Below, piece by piece: positions 35,593-45,582 of a DNA stretch of 64,000 nucleotides. How positions within the stretch are numbered: the first letter of the stretch is position 1; each line of letters begins with the position of its first letter. A program made the position numbers and the translations under genes. The stretch is from NCBI GenBank assembly GCA_015061145.1, contig SUXD01000002.1:86001-150000 (forward strand). Reading direction: 5' to 3'. Origin of the DNA: Bacteroidales bacterium. Its GTDB lineage: Bacteria > Bacteroidota > Bacteroidia > Bacteroidales > Paludibacteraceae. The notes under the pieces are model-generated. The model was not told the origin of the DNA. It worked only from the letters and a program-made list of their open reading frames with translations, and ran no database searches.

Positions 35593-37416
35593 TCAACAAC
35601 TAGGTTTCATTTTTGTTTCATACATGCGTTCAATTTCCTGCTTGTATTTCTCCATCACCACCGCACGCTTTATCTTCAAAGTGTTAGTAAGCTCACCCGT
35701 TTCCAGCGAAAACGATTTAGTCGTCAAGATGAATTTCTTTATCTTTTCATAATTGGCCATTCCTTCCTGAATTTTTGCGATATGTTCTTCAAGCATCTTA
35801 TAGATTCTCGAATCGGCAAGGAGTTCTTCCACACTGTTATAGGCTATATCGTGCTCTGCAGCAAAATCTTTGATATATTGTATGGCAGGATGAATGATGG
35901 CTGTAACAAAATTGCGTTTGTCGCCAATCACTACCACTTGGTCGATATACTTGTCGCTCAGCAAGCGCATCTCTATCTGCTGCGGTGCTATATACTTTCC
36001 ATTCGATGTCTTAAACAAATCTTTCAACCGTTCGGTCAGAAACAGATTATCGCCCTCGATGCGCCCGGCATCTCCGGTGCGGAACCAGCCGTCTTCGGTA
36101 AACGATTGTTTGTTTATCTCCGGTTTGTTATAGTATTCCCTGAAAATCGTCTTGCCCTTAAGCAAAATTTCATTATTCTCGCCTATCTTCACCTGCACAT
36201 CGGGCATAATCTTGCCGACAGAACCAAACACATATCCTTGCTGGTCGAAACAGCATACTGTGGCGGTACTTTCGGTCAATCCATAACCATAGCAAATTGG
36301 AATGCCGATACTGCGGAAAAACATTGCAATATGTTCGCTCAGCGAAGCACCTGCCGTTGGAAACAAAACCGCATTTTCAATGCCAAGCACTCGCTTCAAC
36401 TTGCTGAACACCAACTTATCAGCAACCGAATAGCGCAACTTGAGCCACCATGAAGGATTTTTTCCTTCTTTCAAGTGATCAATATTATATTTATGCCCTA
36501 CTGCTATGGCCCACGAAACGAATGCAATTTTTATAGGAGAGAATTTCGCAATCTGTTCTTTAATGCCAATAAACACTTTTTCCCAAAAACGTGGAACAGA
36601 ACACATCATCTCGGGATGCGTTTCTTTGAGCGAACGCTGAATGTCAGCCGGATGTCTGTTCACATAAATGGCTACGCCACGATGCAAGCAGAAATAGCAC
36701 CATGCACGTTCGAAAATATGCGATGTAGGCAAAAATGAAATGGAACGATAAGTGTCACTTATAAATGCAAGGCGAATATCATGAATGCGCATCGCTTCGC
36801 TGTAGCAGGAATGCGGGAGCACCACACCTTTCGACTCGCCGGTAGAACCCGACGTATACATCAATGTAGCGATGTCGTCCTCAGAAATGGCGCCTCTGCG
36901 ACGCTCCACCTCTTTCTCGTCTTCTTCGGTGAACGCCATTTTAAGAAAATCTTTGAAATAGACTGCCGATGGATTGTCGGATATGTTCGTCTTATCATCA
37001 AAAACCACAATCTTTTTCAGTACTGAAGTGCGCTTCATCACTTCCGCTGCCACATCATATTGATATTGCTCGCCGACAAACAATAGAGAAATATTTGCGT
37101 CATTCACAAAATAGGTCACCTGCTCGGCTGTGCTGGTAGAATACATTGGAACAGCGTATGCTCTGTTGTCGAACAAAGCGAAGTCAACTTCCATGCTTTC
37201 GGGGCAATTGGGGGCAAACACACCTACTGCCTGCTGCTCCTGCAATCCTTCGTGGCAGAGGATGCACGCAATTTTTCTTACTGTGTCCGCCAGTTCGGTC
37301 CACGAAATCGGCAACCATTGTGAAGTTTCATCGTTGCGAGTATAAAGTGCAGGACGTTCGCCGTATTTTACCGACTGACAGCGCACTATCTGCGAAATAT
37401 TATTATCATTCATCAT
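35593..37416 (-). CDS. long-chain acyl-CoA ligase (AMP-binding)
   Basis: 607 residues. Activates a fatty acid to acyl-AMP and then acyl-CoA. The AMP-binding signature LMYTSGSTGESKGVVLPH is at about residue 188, the YGYGLTESTATVC motif at about 385, and the C-terminal GWFRTGDAGRIEGDNLFLTERLKDLFKTSNGKYIAPQQIE carries the A8/hinge region. C-terminal lysine region present. Its ATG overlaps the rnc stop by one base (TAATG), joining it to acpP-fabF-rnc. It probably recycles or imports fatty acids into lipid synthesis. Confidence 0.93.
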   Translation of the reverse strand: MMNDNNISQIVRCQSVKYGERPALYTRNDETSQWLPISWTELADTVRKIACILCHEGLQEQQAVGVFAPNCPESMEVDFALFDNRAYAVPMYSTSTAEQVTYFVNDANISLLFVGEQYQYDVAAEVMKRTSVLKKIVVFDDKTNISDNPSAVYFKDFLKMAFTEEDEKEVERRRGAISEDDIATLMYTSGSTGESKGVVLPHSCYSEAMRIHDIRLAFISDTYRSISFLPTSHIFERAWCYFCLHRGVAIYVNRHPADIQRSLKETHPEMMCSVPRFWEKVFIGIKEQIAKFSPIKIAFVSWAIAVGHKYNIDHLKEGKNPSWWLKLRYSVADKLVFSKLKRVLGIENAVLFPTAGASLSEHIAMFFRSIGIPICYGYGLTESTATVCCFDQQGYVFGSVGKIMPDVQVKIGENNEILLKGKTIFREYYNKPEINKQSFTEDGWFRTGDAGRIEGDNLFLTERLKDLFKTSNGKYIAPQQIEMRLLSDKYIDQVVVIGDKRNFVTAIIHPAIQYIKDFAAEHDIAYNSVEELLADSRIYKMLEEHIAKIQEGMANYEKIKKFILTTKSFSLETGELTNTLKIKRAVVMEKYKQEIERMYETKMKPSC

Positions 37417-38138
37417 TACTTTATCTTTTTTAACGCCATTTTAGCGGCATCTTGTTGTGATTCTTTTTTTGAATAACCTGTACCTATTGCTATCTCGTCG
37501 CCCTCAACCAAAATTTTTGTGCAAAAAAAGTCTTTGTTCCCCTCTATCTTCTTCTGATAAACAAGTACAAATTCCATTTTCAGCTTTTTTCGGCTTATCC
37601 GGGCAAGCAACTGCGACTTATAGTCCGTATCCACCACCAGCAGTTTGTTCAAATCGACATGCTTCAGCATTTCAGACTGCACGAAATGCGAGCAGAAGTC
37701 AAAACCTTTGTCTAGAAAAACTGCCCCGCAGAAAGCCTCCAGGGCATTACCGTAAATGTCATCCTTTTGCACCATGTGTTTCTGTGGCACACGCAGCAGC
37801 TTGTCCAGCCCCATCTCAACAGCAATATGATTTAAAGTTTCACGCTTCGCCAAGCGCGCACGGAGCATCGACATTTCGCCTTCTTTCTTTTCGGGAAACT
37901 TACGGTAAAGGTATTCCGCAAAGACCGTATTCAATACCGCATCTCCCAAAAATTCCAGACGCTCGTTGTTCACTACCCCCTTGTGCTCGTCAGAGAGATG
38001 CAAAGAACGGTGTGTGAACGCCTCCTTGTAATATTCAGTATTATCAGGACGAAAACCGAACTTCTCATATAAAAAAGAAAAAGCCTCTTTACGCTTTTCC
38101 TTTTTCATAAAGAGTCTTATTCTAGGAATTCTTATCAC
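37416..38138 (-). CDS. rnc: ribonuclease III
   Basis: Double-stranded-RNA endonuclease for rRNA and mRNA processing. 240 residues. The catalytic signature NERLEFLGDAVLNTVFAEYLY is at about residues 77-97, and the second acidic site is EAFCGAVFLDKG. A C-terminal double-stranded-RNA-binding domain (about 170-240) ends GTGYSKKESQQDAAKMALKKIK. The start could also be Met11 (MKKEKRK). Two bases separate it from fabF. RNase III could process inverted-repeat transcripts like the four-helix element, which is speculation. Confidence 0.95.
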   Translation of the reverse strand: MIRIPRIRLFMKKEKRKEAFSFLYEKFGFRPDNTEYYKEAFTHRSLHLSDEHKGVVNNERLEFLGDAVLNTVFAEYLYRKFPEKKEGEMSMLRARLAKRETLNHIAVEMGLDKLLRVPQKHMVQKDDIYGNALEAFCGAVFLDKGFDFCSHFVQSEMLKHVDLNKLLVVDTDYKSQLLARISRKKLKMEFVLVYQKKIEGNKDFFCTKILVEGDEIAIGTGYSKKESQQDAAKMALKKIK

Positions 38139-38140
38139 AA

Positions 38141-39403
38141 TTATTTCTGAAATTTCTTAAAAATAACACTTGCATTATGTCCCCCAAATCCAAATGTATT
38201 GGACAAAGCCGCGTTAATTGGCCGTTTTTGAGCCTTGTTAAAAGTAAAATTCAGGTTATAATCAATGTTTTCGTCCTCGTCGTCGGGCTGATGGTTTATT
38301 GTAGGAGGCACAATCCCGTCGCGAATGGCAAGAACGCACACTGCAGCCTCCAAAGCACCGGCAGCACCCAGCAAGTGTCCTGTCATCGATTTGGTGGAAC
38401 TGATGTTCAACCGATAAGCGTGTTCGCCGAACACCGATTTCACCGCCTTGGCTTCCGACACATCGCCTACTGGAGTTGATGTGCCGTGAACATTGATGTA
38501 ATCAATTTCTTCAGGTTTCATGCCCGCATCGCGCAATGCACGCTTCATTACCAGAATTGCGCCTACGCCATCGGGATGTGTAGCCGTCAAGTGATATGCA
38601 TCGGCCGACATGCCGCCGCCGACCAATTCGCAAATAATGTTCGCTCCTCGTGCAATGGCATGCTCCATTTCCTCCAACACCAGACAAGCGGAACCTTCGC
38701 CAAGCACAAAACCGTCGCGACTGGCGCTGAAAGGGCGCGAAGCCCCTTGCGGGTCGTCATTGCGGGTCGACAATGCCGTCATTGAATTGAAACCGCCTAT
38801 ACCGCTCGGCACAATCGTTGCTTCGGCTCCGCCGGTTATCATCACCTGAGCCTGTCCAAGACGAATGTAGTTATAGGAATCGATAATGGCGTTTGTAGAG
38901 GATGCGCATGCCGAAGTGGTAGAAAAATTAGGGCCGCGGAAACCATATTGTATGGAGATGTTCCCTGCAGCTATGTCCGATATGATTTTCGGAATGAAAA
39001 ATGGATTGAATTTAGGGCCTATCTCCTCGTGCGTATAGTAATAGCCTATCTCTTGCTCTATCGTAGCAAGACCGCCTATACCAGCCGCGAATATTACGCC
39101 GACCTCATCCTTGTTAGTCTTATCCAAATCCAGTCCCGAGTCCTTAATCGCATCACTGACAGCCACAAGTGCGAACTGGGTATACCGGTCCATTTTTCTC
39201 ACTTCTTTTCTGTCGAAATACGCATTAGGATCGAAGCCCTTCACCTCGCAAGCGAAACGGGTTTTGAATTTGGACGCGTCAAAATGAGTAATAGGTCCGG
39301 CTCCACTCACACCGTTTTTGAGATTCTCCCAAAAATCGGGGATATTGTTCCCCAGCGGTGTGACTGCACCCAAACCTGTTACTACCACTCTTTTTAATTC
39401 CAT
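38141..39403 (-). CDS. fabF: beta-ketoacyl-ACP synthase II
   Basis: Condensing enzyme extending acyl chains with malonyl-ACP. 420 residues. Catalytic triad readable: Cys in STTSACASSTNA, His in NVHGTSTPVGD, and His in KSMTGHLLGAAG. The C-terminal NTFGFGGHNASVIF is the usual KAS II end. Between acpP (28 nt upstream) and rnc (2 nt downstream), a classical gene order. Confidence 0.97.
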   Translation of the reverse strand: MELKRVVVTGLGAVTPLGNNIPDFWENLKNGVSGAGPITHFDASKFKTRFACEVKGFDPNAYFDRKEVRKMDRYTQFALVAVSDAIKDSGLDLDKTNKDEVGVIFAAGIGGLATIEQEIGYYYTHEEIGPKFNPFFIPKIISDIAAGNISIQYGFRGPNFSTTSACASSTNAIIDSYNYIRLGQAQVMITGGAEATIVPSGIGGFNSMTALSTRNDDPQGASRPFSASRDGFVLGEGSACLVLEEMEHAIARGANIICELVGGGMSADAYHLTATHPDGVGAILVMKRALRDAGMKPEEIDYINVHGTSTPVGDVSEAKAVKSVFGEHAYRLNISSTKSMTGHLLGAAGALEAAVCVLAIRDGIVPPTINHQPDDEDENIDYNLNFTFNKAQKRPINAALSNTFGFGGHNASVIFKKFQK

Positions 39404-39431
39404 ACTTTATTTAAAGAACAGGAATTAAAAA

Positions 39432-39668
39432 TTATTTTTTAAGATCTTCGATATATTTAATTGCGTCACCTACAGTTGCGATTTTTTCTGCAGATTCGTC
39501 AGGAATAGAGATTTCGAATTCTTTTTCGAATTCCATAATCAATTCCACTGTGTCAAGAGAGTCTGCACCAAGATCGTTTGTAAAACTTGCTTCTGGAGTA
39601 ACAGCAGCTTCTTCAACACCCAATTTGTCAACAATGATAGCTTTTACTTTTTCTGCAATTTCTGCCAT
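39432..39668 (-). CDS. acpP: acyl carrier protein
   Basis: 78 residues, acidic. The phosphopantetheine serine is in [19 protein letters not shown]. Carries acyl chains for fatty-acid synthesis. First gene of the acpP-fabF-rnc-ligase run. A CATCTTTG element about 60 nt upstream on the minus strand is close to the -7 box of the lineage. The 183-bp gap to purN holds the promoters of both divergent genes. Confidence 0.97.
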   Translation of the reverse strand: MAEIAEKVKAIIVDKLGVEEAAVTPEASFTNDLGADSLDTVELIMEFEKEFEISIPDESAEKIATVGDAIKYIEDLKK

Positions 39669-39851
39669 AACTTAAAAATTTTAGATTGATAAAATAAATT
39701 TGTCTATTTTTTTCTTACTTTTGCAGTGCAAAGATGCATCTTTTTTCTGAAAGAAAATACTTTTTCCATAAAAAAATATCATTTTTGCACATTTTTGGTT
39801 TTTTGAGCAATAAATTCATTGGCAAAAGCATAAAAAACAAAAGAACGGCAA

Positions 39852-40424
39852 ATGAATATAGCCATTTTCGCATCAGGTTCGGGGAGCAACGCAGAAAATA
39901 TCATTCGATATTTTTCTTCTTCACAACTATACCATTTTTATGTCTTTTGTAACAATCCCAAAGCGTTTGTAATCGAACGCGCAAAGCGCACTGACACGCC
40001 ATGCTACATTTTCCCCAGAAAAGATTTCTTCAATGCGGAGAACACGCCGTTACTGCTGCGCGAGAAAAATATTGATTTCATTGTTTTGGCAGGATTTCTT
40101 CAAAAGATTCCTGACGAAATTCTGGCACTCTATCCACGAAAAATCATCAACATTCACCCTTCGCTGCTCCCGAAATTCGGAGGCAAAGGAATGTACGGGC
40201 ATCATGTGCACGAAGCCGTAAAGGCGGCAGGAGAAACCCGTTCTGGCATCACTATCCACTATGTGAACGAAGTGTACGACAGCGGCACCATCATTTTTCA
40301 AGCCCAATGTGACATCACGCCGAACGACACGCCTGATGATATTGCCCAAAAAGTGCATATTCTGGAAATGGAGCACTATCCGAAAGTGACAGAGAAACTG
40401 TTGAAAGACTTGAACACGCTATAG
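39852..40424 (+). CDS. purN: phosphoribosylglycinamide formyltransferase
   Basis: Third step of de novo purine synthesis, formylating GAR with 10-formyl-THF. 190 residues. N-terminal IAIFASGSGSNAENI binds the ribose phosphate. The catalytic Asn-His-Asp set is in INIHPSLLPKFGG (Asn, His) and VYDSGTII (Asp), with the GITIHYVNE strand between. Start at 39852 gives MNIAIFASGSG, the normal N terminus. Divergent from acpP; 41 nt before the Na/Pi cotransporter. Confidence 0.95.
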   Translation: MNIAIFASGSGSNAENIIRYFSSSQLYHFYVFCNNPKAFVIERAKRTDTPCYIFPRKDFFNAENTPLLLREKNIDFIVLAGFLQKIPDEILALYPRKIINIHPSLLPKFGGKGMYGHHVHEAVKAAGETRSGITIHYVNEVYDSGTIIFQAQCDITPNDTPDDIAQKVHILEMEHYPKVTEKLLKDLNTL

Positions 40425-40465
40425 AGCGTCCTACTTTTCAATCATTCTAAAAAACCAAAGAAAAT

Positions 40466-42154
40466 ATGATTTACATTATTCTGAAACTGCTTGGTTCATT
40501 GGCATTGCTGATGTATGGTATGAAAACCATGTCAGAAAGCCTTCAGAAAATGGCAGGACCACAACTGCGCCGCATTTTAGGGACAATGACCACAAACCGC
40601 GTGACAGGTTTGTTCACTGGAGCATTCGTCACTGCCGCTGTACAAAGTTCCACCGCGACCACAGTCATGACGGTAAGTTTTGTGAATGCAGGACTGCTGA
40701 CTTTGAAACAGGCAATTTCCGTAATAATGGGTGCCAACATCGGAACCACACTGACAGCGTGGATTATGTCGGCCGGATTCAATTTCAACATGGGAAACAT
40801 TGTGTTTCCTTTTTTTATTTTAGGTATTATACTTATTTATGCCCAAAAGAGTTCAAGAAAAAGCGGCGGCGAATTCATATTTGGCCTATGCTTCCTCTTT
40901 CTTGGCCTCGCCACCCTGCGCGAAAACGCTGCCGACATGGATCTTGGCAACAATCAAGAGGTCATCGACTTTTTTGCACGCACTGGCAGTTGGGGCTTTG
41001 GCAGCACCCTGCTGTTCTTGCTGCTGGGCAGTTTGATGACAATGTGCGTACAATCCTCGGCCGCGGTAATAGCCATCACCATGATTCTTTGCTCAAGCGG
41101 CGCACTCCCCATCTATCAAGGCATTGCGCTAGTGATGGGCGAGAACATCGGCACAACAGTAACCTCCAATGTGGTGGCAATGACCGGAAACACGCAAGCC
41201 CGCAGAGCGGCAATGGCTCACATGGTATTCAATGTGTTCGGCGTGATATGGGTCTTGTGCGTTTTCAAACCATTCATCAACATGGTTTGCGGCATGGTGA
41301 GCTACGACCCCACATCCCCTGCTGCCGATCCGCGCCAGCTGTCGGTGGTTCTGGCTGCATTCCACACTTCGTTCAATGTATGTAATGTATTGATTCTCAT
41401 TTGGTTTATTCCGCTGATTGAGAAGTTAGTCTCTATCATTATCCCCAAAAAAGAGTCAGACGACGAATTTCACCTACAGTTCATCTCCGGCGGTATTCTC
41501 TCTACTTCTGAGTTGTCTATCCTTCAAGCCAAGAAAGAGATTTTCGCGTTTGTAAACAGAACAAAAAAAATGTTCGACCATGTAAAATTGCTTTATGACG
41601 AGAAAAATGAGTCAGAAGCCGTAAAACTCTACTCAAAGATTGAAAAATACGAAAGCATTTGCGACCGTTTGGAAATAGAGATAGCCAACTATCTGAACAA
41701 GGTGGCCGAAGGCCGACTCAGCGACAGCGGTAAACAAGAAATACACAAACTTCTGCGCGAAATATCTGAAATAGAAAGTATCGGCGACAGCTGCTTCAAC
41801 CTTAGCAGAACGCTGCTCCGCAAATCCGAAAAGAAAGTCGTTTTCACGTCCGAAACAGATGCCAATGTTCATATCATGATGGATTTGGTGCAAAAAAGCA
41901 TCGACCAGCTGGATGTCATTCTGCACTGCCAAGAGAATATCACATCAGAAATAGACAAATCGAACAACATAGAACACGAGATAAACAATTTCCGCTCGGC
42001 ACTAAAAGAGCAAAACATCATTTCGCTGAACGAAAAGCAATACACCTACGAAGTGGGAGTGATGTATATGGATTTCATCTCTGAATGCGAGAAAATGGGC
42101 GACTATATAATAAATGTAGTTGAAGCGCACTGCGAAACAACAAAACTTGCATAA
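40466..42154 (+). CDS. Na/Pi cotransporter family protein with PhoU-like domain
   Basis: 562 residues. The membrane core (about 1-330) contains the duplicated phosphate-transport signature: VQSSTATTVMTVSFVNAG with MGANIGTTLTAWIMS, and again VQSSAAVIAITMILCSSG with MGENIGTTVTSNVVAM. The cytoplasmic C-terminal part (about 370-560) is helical and PhoU-like. It probably imports inorganic phosphate with sodium; the PhoU-like domain suggests regulation. Single gene between purN and a terminator. Confidence 0.93.
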   Translation: MIYIILKLLGSLALLMYGMKTMSESLQKMAGPQLRRILGTMTTNRVTGLFTGAFVTAAVQSSTATTVMTVSFVNAGLLTLKQAISVIMGANIGTTLTAWIMSAGFNFNMGNIVFPFFILGIILIYAQKSSRKSGGEFIFGLCFLFLGLATLRENAADMDLGNNQEVIDFFARTGSWGFGSTLLFLLLGSLMTMCVQSSAAVIAITMILCSSGALPIYQGIALVMGENIGTTVTSNVVAMTGNTQARRAAMAHMVFNVFGVIWVLCVFKPFINMVCGMVSYDPTSPAADPRQLSVVLAAFHTSFNVCNVLILIWFIPLIEKLVSIIIPKKESDDEFHLQFISGGILSTSELSILQAKKEIFAFVNRTKKMFDHVKLLYDEKNESEAVKLYSKIEKYESICDRLEIEIANYLNKVAEGRLSDSGKQEIHKLLREISEIESIGDSCFNLSRTLLRKSEKKVVFTSETDANVHIMMDLVQKSIDQLDVILHCQENITSEIDKSNNIEHEINNFRSALKEQNIISLNEKQYTYEVGVMYMDFISECEKMGDYIINVVEAHCETTKLA

Positions 42155-42181
42155 CAAAAAGTAGTATTCGCAAAAAAATCT

Positions 42182-42213
42182 AACCGAAACTTCTATTTGT
42201 TTCGGTTTTTTTT
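42182..42213 (+). terminator. intrinsic terminator
   Basis: 9-bp stem AACCGAAAC (42182-42190) with GTTTCGGTT (42199-42207), loop TTCTATTT, then a long T run. Confidence 0.88.
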
Positions 42214-42238
42214 ATAGATTTACATTTTAATATTCATT

Positions 42239-43717
42239 ATGGCTATGCTTCGGAAATTCAGAACTGTCATTGCGATCGTCTTTTTCTTATCGCTGACCCT
42301 TTTGTTTCTTGATTTCACTGGAACCATCCACTGCTATTTAGGCTGGATGGCGAAAGTTCAACTGCTACCTGCGCTGCTCGCTTTAAACGTTGCCGTTGTT
42401 GCCTTGCTGCTGTTGCTGACCTTTCTTTTCGGACGGGTTTATTGCTCAGTCATCTGTCCATTGGGCGTCATGCAAGACATTTTTGCTTGGACTAGCAAGC
42501 ATTTCAAGAAAAACAGATACACATACTCACCTGCGAAAAACAAGCTGCGCATCGCTGCACTCATCGTTTTTGTCGCGCTGACGCTCATACCAGGAGCAAG
42601 CGCCATTGCGCATCTGATTGCGCCATACAGCGCATACGGCAGGATTGCAGCCAACTTGTTCGCGCCAGTCTATCTTTGGTGCAACAACCTGCTTGCTTAT
42701 TTTGCCGAACGCGCAGAAAGCTACACTTTCTACTCCGTTGACGTGTGGCTGAAAAGCGGAATTTCAATCGCAGTGGCAGCCGCTACGCTTATCGGCATTA
42801 GCTTTTTGGCTTGGCGCAACGGCAGAACATGGTGCAACAACATTTGCCCTGTAGGCACTGCGCTAGGTTTCATTGCTAAATATTCGCTGATAAAGATACA
42901 CCTCGACAACGAGAAATGCATCAAATGCGGACTTTGCGCCAAAAACTGCAAATCGTCGTGCATCGACGTCAAGAATGGCAAGATAGACTACAGCCGATGC
43001 GTTGCTTGCTACGACTGCCTTGACACATGCAAAAAAGGAGCGCTAACATACAAGCTTAAGCCATCATGCAAAAAAAAGGAAATAGAAAACACCGATGCAT
43101 CGCGACGCAAATTCATTGCCACCGGAGCCATACTTACAGCCGGCATCACACTTAAAGCACAGGAGAAAAAAATGGATGGCGGACTGTCTGCCATTCAAGA
43201 CAAAAAAATTCCAACGCGCAGCACTGCTCTCAAGCCTGCCGGCAGCTTAAGCATAAAGCACTTCAGCAACCATTGCACTGCATGCCAGCTATGTGTTTCA
43301 GTTTGTCCCAACGGGGTTTTGCGCCCCTCGGAAAAACTAGACTCGCTGATGCAGCCCGAAATGAGCTATGAGCGCGGCTATTGCCGTCCTGAATGCGTAC
43401 GTTGCTCCGAAGTTTGCCCTACAGGAGCCATCCGACGAATCACGACAAACGAGAAATCTGCCGTGCACATCGGCTATGCCGTATGGATAAAAGAAAACTG
43501 CCTTGTCACAAACGACAGCATATCATGCGGCAAATGCGCTAACGTATGCCCCACTGGCGCCATCATCATGACGCCGCAAAACGGTGACGAATCGACAAAA
43601 ATACCTTGCGTAAATACCGAACGCTGCATCGGATGCGGCGCATGCGAAAATATGTGTCCCGCACGACCGTTAAGCGCCATCTATGTGGAAGGGAGAGAAA
43701 CACATATTGTTGACTGA
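42239..43717 (+). CDS. membrane polyferredoxin: NapH-like part fused to NapG-like part
   Basis: 492 residues. Residues about 1-210 are membrane-embedded with two C-x-x-x-C-P motifs (YCSVICPLG and WCNNICPVG), as in NapH/NosR-type electron-transfer proteins. A cytoplasmic ferredoxin pair follows (CIKCGLCAKNC and CVACYDCLDTC). Then comes a twin-arginine-like segment, ASRRKFIATGAILTAGIT, in the middle of the chain, and a NapG-like second half with at least four more cysteine clusters (CTACQLCVSVCP, CRPECVRCSEVCP, CGKCANVCP, CIGCGACENMCP). It looks like a fusion of a membrane quinol-side protein with a Tat-exported ferredoxin. The electron acceptor is unknown. An LtaS-like gene follows 12 nt downstream. 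Confidence 0.85.
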   Translation: MAMLRKFRTVIAIVFFLSLTLLFLDFTGTIHCYLGWMAKVQLLPALLALNVAVVALLLLLTFLFGRVYCSVICPLGVMQDIFAWTSKHFKKNRYTYSPAKNKLRIAALIVFVALTLIPGASAIAHLIAPYSAYGRIAANLFAPVYLWCNNLLAYFAERAESYTFYSVDVWLKSGISIAVAAATLIGISFLAWRNGRTWCNNICPVGTALGFIAKYSLIKIHLDNEKCIKCGLCAKNCKSSCIDVKNGKIDYSRCVACYDCLDTCKKGALTYKLKPSCKKKEIENTDASRRKFIATGAILTAGITLKAQEKKMDGGLSAIQDKKIPTRSTALKPAGSLSIKHFSNHCTACQLCVSVCPNGVLRPSEKLDSLMQPEMSYERGYCRPECVRCSEVCPTGAIRRITTNEKSAVHIGYAVWIKENCLVTNDSISCGKCANVCPTGAIIMTPQNGDESTKIPCVNTERCIGCGACENMCPARPLSAIYVEGRETHIVD

Positions 43718-43729
43718 AAAAATGCAATC

Positions 43730-45568
43730 ATGCTCCGTAGAATTCTTTTTTGTCTGAAATACTACTTTTTTCTGTTGACATTCTTCGTCTTGCAGAAACC
43801 TGTCTTTCTGCTCTTTCACGCACGGAATTTTGCACCAGAAATATCTTCGAAAGATTTTTGGCAAGTAGTTTGGCACGGATTGCCGCTCGATTTCTCTATG
43901 TCAGCCTATCTGTCTGTCATTCCGTTCTTACTTGTCTGCATCTCAGTATTCAAAAATTATGGAATGCTTCGTCATTTGCTGCATTTCTATACCATTTTCA
44001 TATTCCTTATTGCCACCATCCTTTTTTCCGTCGATTTAGACCTGTACACAGCATGGAACTTCAGAATCGATGCCACTGTACTTATCTACCTTGATTCACC
44101 CAAAGAGGTGGCCGCAAATTTTGACTGCTGGCTTGTAGTACGGCAAATTGCCATTATGCTCGCCACTTTCGTCCTGCTGTTATGGACTGGCAGAAAATAT
44201 TTCTGGAACGACTTTGCGCAGTTCGAAACGGTAACGAAAAAGGCATACGCCCTCGTGCCGCTATGCCTCACCATCGCACTTTTCTATCCTATCCGCGGCG
44301 GATTTTCCGACGCCACTATGAATGTCGGCTGGGTTTACTACAGCGAAAACACATTTCTGAACCATGCCGCCATCAATCTGAGCTGGAACTTTTTCAACTC
44401 TTTGGCGCACGGCAACGACACTTTCGACGACAAATACCGCTACTTCGACGAGAATGAACTTGCCGCTGCCGTAGAACCAATGCTGCCCAAACAAGACAGC
44501 GCTTTTGTGCAAGTGCTGAACACCACACGGCCAAACATCATCCTTGTCATCATGGAAAGTTTCTCGGCCAACGCGATTGCACCGCTCGGAGGCGAGCAAG
44601 ATGTGACACCTAACTTGAACCATCTTAGCGAAGAAGGCATTCTGTTCACCGACTTCTACGGTAATAGTTTCCGCACCGACCGCGGCGTGATGAGCATAAT
44701 GAGCGCTTACCCAGTGCCGCCTAAGTACAGCGTGATGAAAAACCCGAACAAGACCGCCAATATACCCAACATTGGCGAAACACTGAAAAACGCCGGCTAC
44801 GATATCGCCTTCTACTACGGCGGCGACGAAAATTTCACCAACATGCGGTCGTACTTGATTAACGGCGGATTCGAGCGAATCATCTCCGACAAGGATTTCC
44901 CGCAAAACGAGAAACCCACATCGTGGGGAGCAGCCGACCATTTCGTGTTTCGGCGCTTGCTCGACGACCTGAAGCGCGAGACACACGAGCAACCTTTTTT
45001 CAGAACATTGCTCACCCTCAGCAGTCACGAACCGTTTGATGTGCCCATGCCTACTAAATTCGAAGGAGATTCGCGCGACGAAAAATATAAAAATTCCGTC
45101 TATTACACCGACTCGGCTATCGGCGAATTTGTGGAAAACGCGAAAAAAGAGCCCTGGTGGGACAACACTTTGATGATATTTGTCTCCGACCATTCTTTCC
45201 CCTTCCCCGAGGGGATAGAAAACCATATCGCACGGCGATATCAAGTGCCTTGTTTATGGATCGGCGGTGCCATAATAACACCTCAACAATGCCATCGGCC
45301 CGCTTCGCAGATTGACCTTTGCGCCACCCTGCTTGCACAACTCAATCTTCCGCACAATGAATTCATTTTCAGCAAAAACATTTTCGACAGCAGCCAGCAC
45401 GCCTTTGGATTCTATTCCTACCATCACGGGTTTGGTATGAAGACTGCCGACAAATTCTGCGCCTACGATCTCGATTCCGAAAAAATAATTGACAACGGAG
45501 ACAATTCCTTGGCACAACAAGGCAAGGCCTTTATGCAATATATCTACAACGACATTGACAAAAGATAA
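43730..45568 (+). CDS. LtaS-like membrane sulfatase/phosphoglycerol transferase
   Basis: 612 residues. Five N-terminal membrane spans (to about residue 190), then an extracytoplasmic sulfatase-fold domain from about residue 265: IILVIMESFSANAIAPLGG, the nucleophile threonine region NSFRTDRGVMS, FYYGGDENFTNM, and the metal-binding FVSDHSFPFP. Members transfer phosphoglycerol or phosphoethanolamine to envelope glycans or lipids; in a Gram-negative, modification of glycans or lipid A-like targets is plausible. Starts 12 nt after the polyferredoxin and 14 nt before coaD. Confidence 0.88.
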   Translation: MLRRILFCLKYYFFLLTFFVLQKPVFLLFHARNFAPEISSKDFWQVVWHGLPLDFSMSAYLSVIPFLLVCISVFKNYGMLRHLLHFYTIFIFLIATILFSVDLDLYTAWNFRIDATVLIYLDSPKEVAANFDCWLVVRQIAIMLATFVLLLWTGRKYFWNDFAQFETVTKKAYALVPLCLTIALFYPIRGGFSDATMNVGWVYYSENTFLNHAAINLSWNFFNSLAHGNDTFDDKYRYFDENELAAAVEPMLPKQDSAFVQVLNTTRPNIILVIMESFSANAIAPLGGEQDVTPNLNHLSEEGILFTDFYGNSFRTDRGVMSIMSAYPVPPKYSVMKNPNKTANIPNIGETLKNAGYDIAFYYGGDENFTNMRSYLINGGFERIISDKDFPQNEKPTSWGAADHFVFRRLLDDLKRETHEQPFFRTLLTLSSHEPFDVPMPTKFEGDSRDEKYKNSVYYTDSAIGEFVENAKKEPWWDNTLMIFVSDHSFPFPEGIENHIARRYQVPCLWIGGAIITPQQCHRPASQIDLCATLLAQLNLPHNEFIFSKNIFDSSQHAFGFYSYHHGFGMKTADKFCAYDLDSEKIIDNGDNSLAQQGKAFMQYIYNDIDKR

Positions 45569-45582
45569 AAAACAGATTCGAT

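Noticed and set aside
39699..39723. TTTG and TACTTTTG as a purN promoter
   Set aside because: Spacing is 13 nt instead of about 19, so only the -7 element fits.
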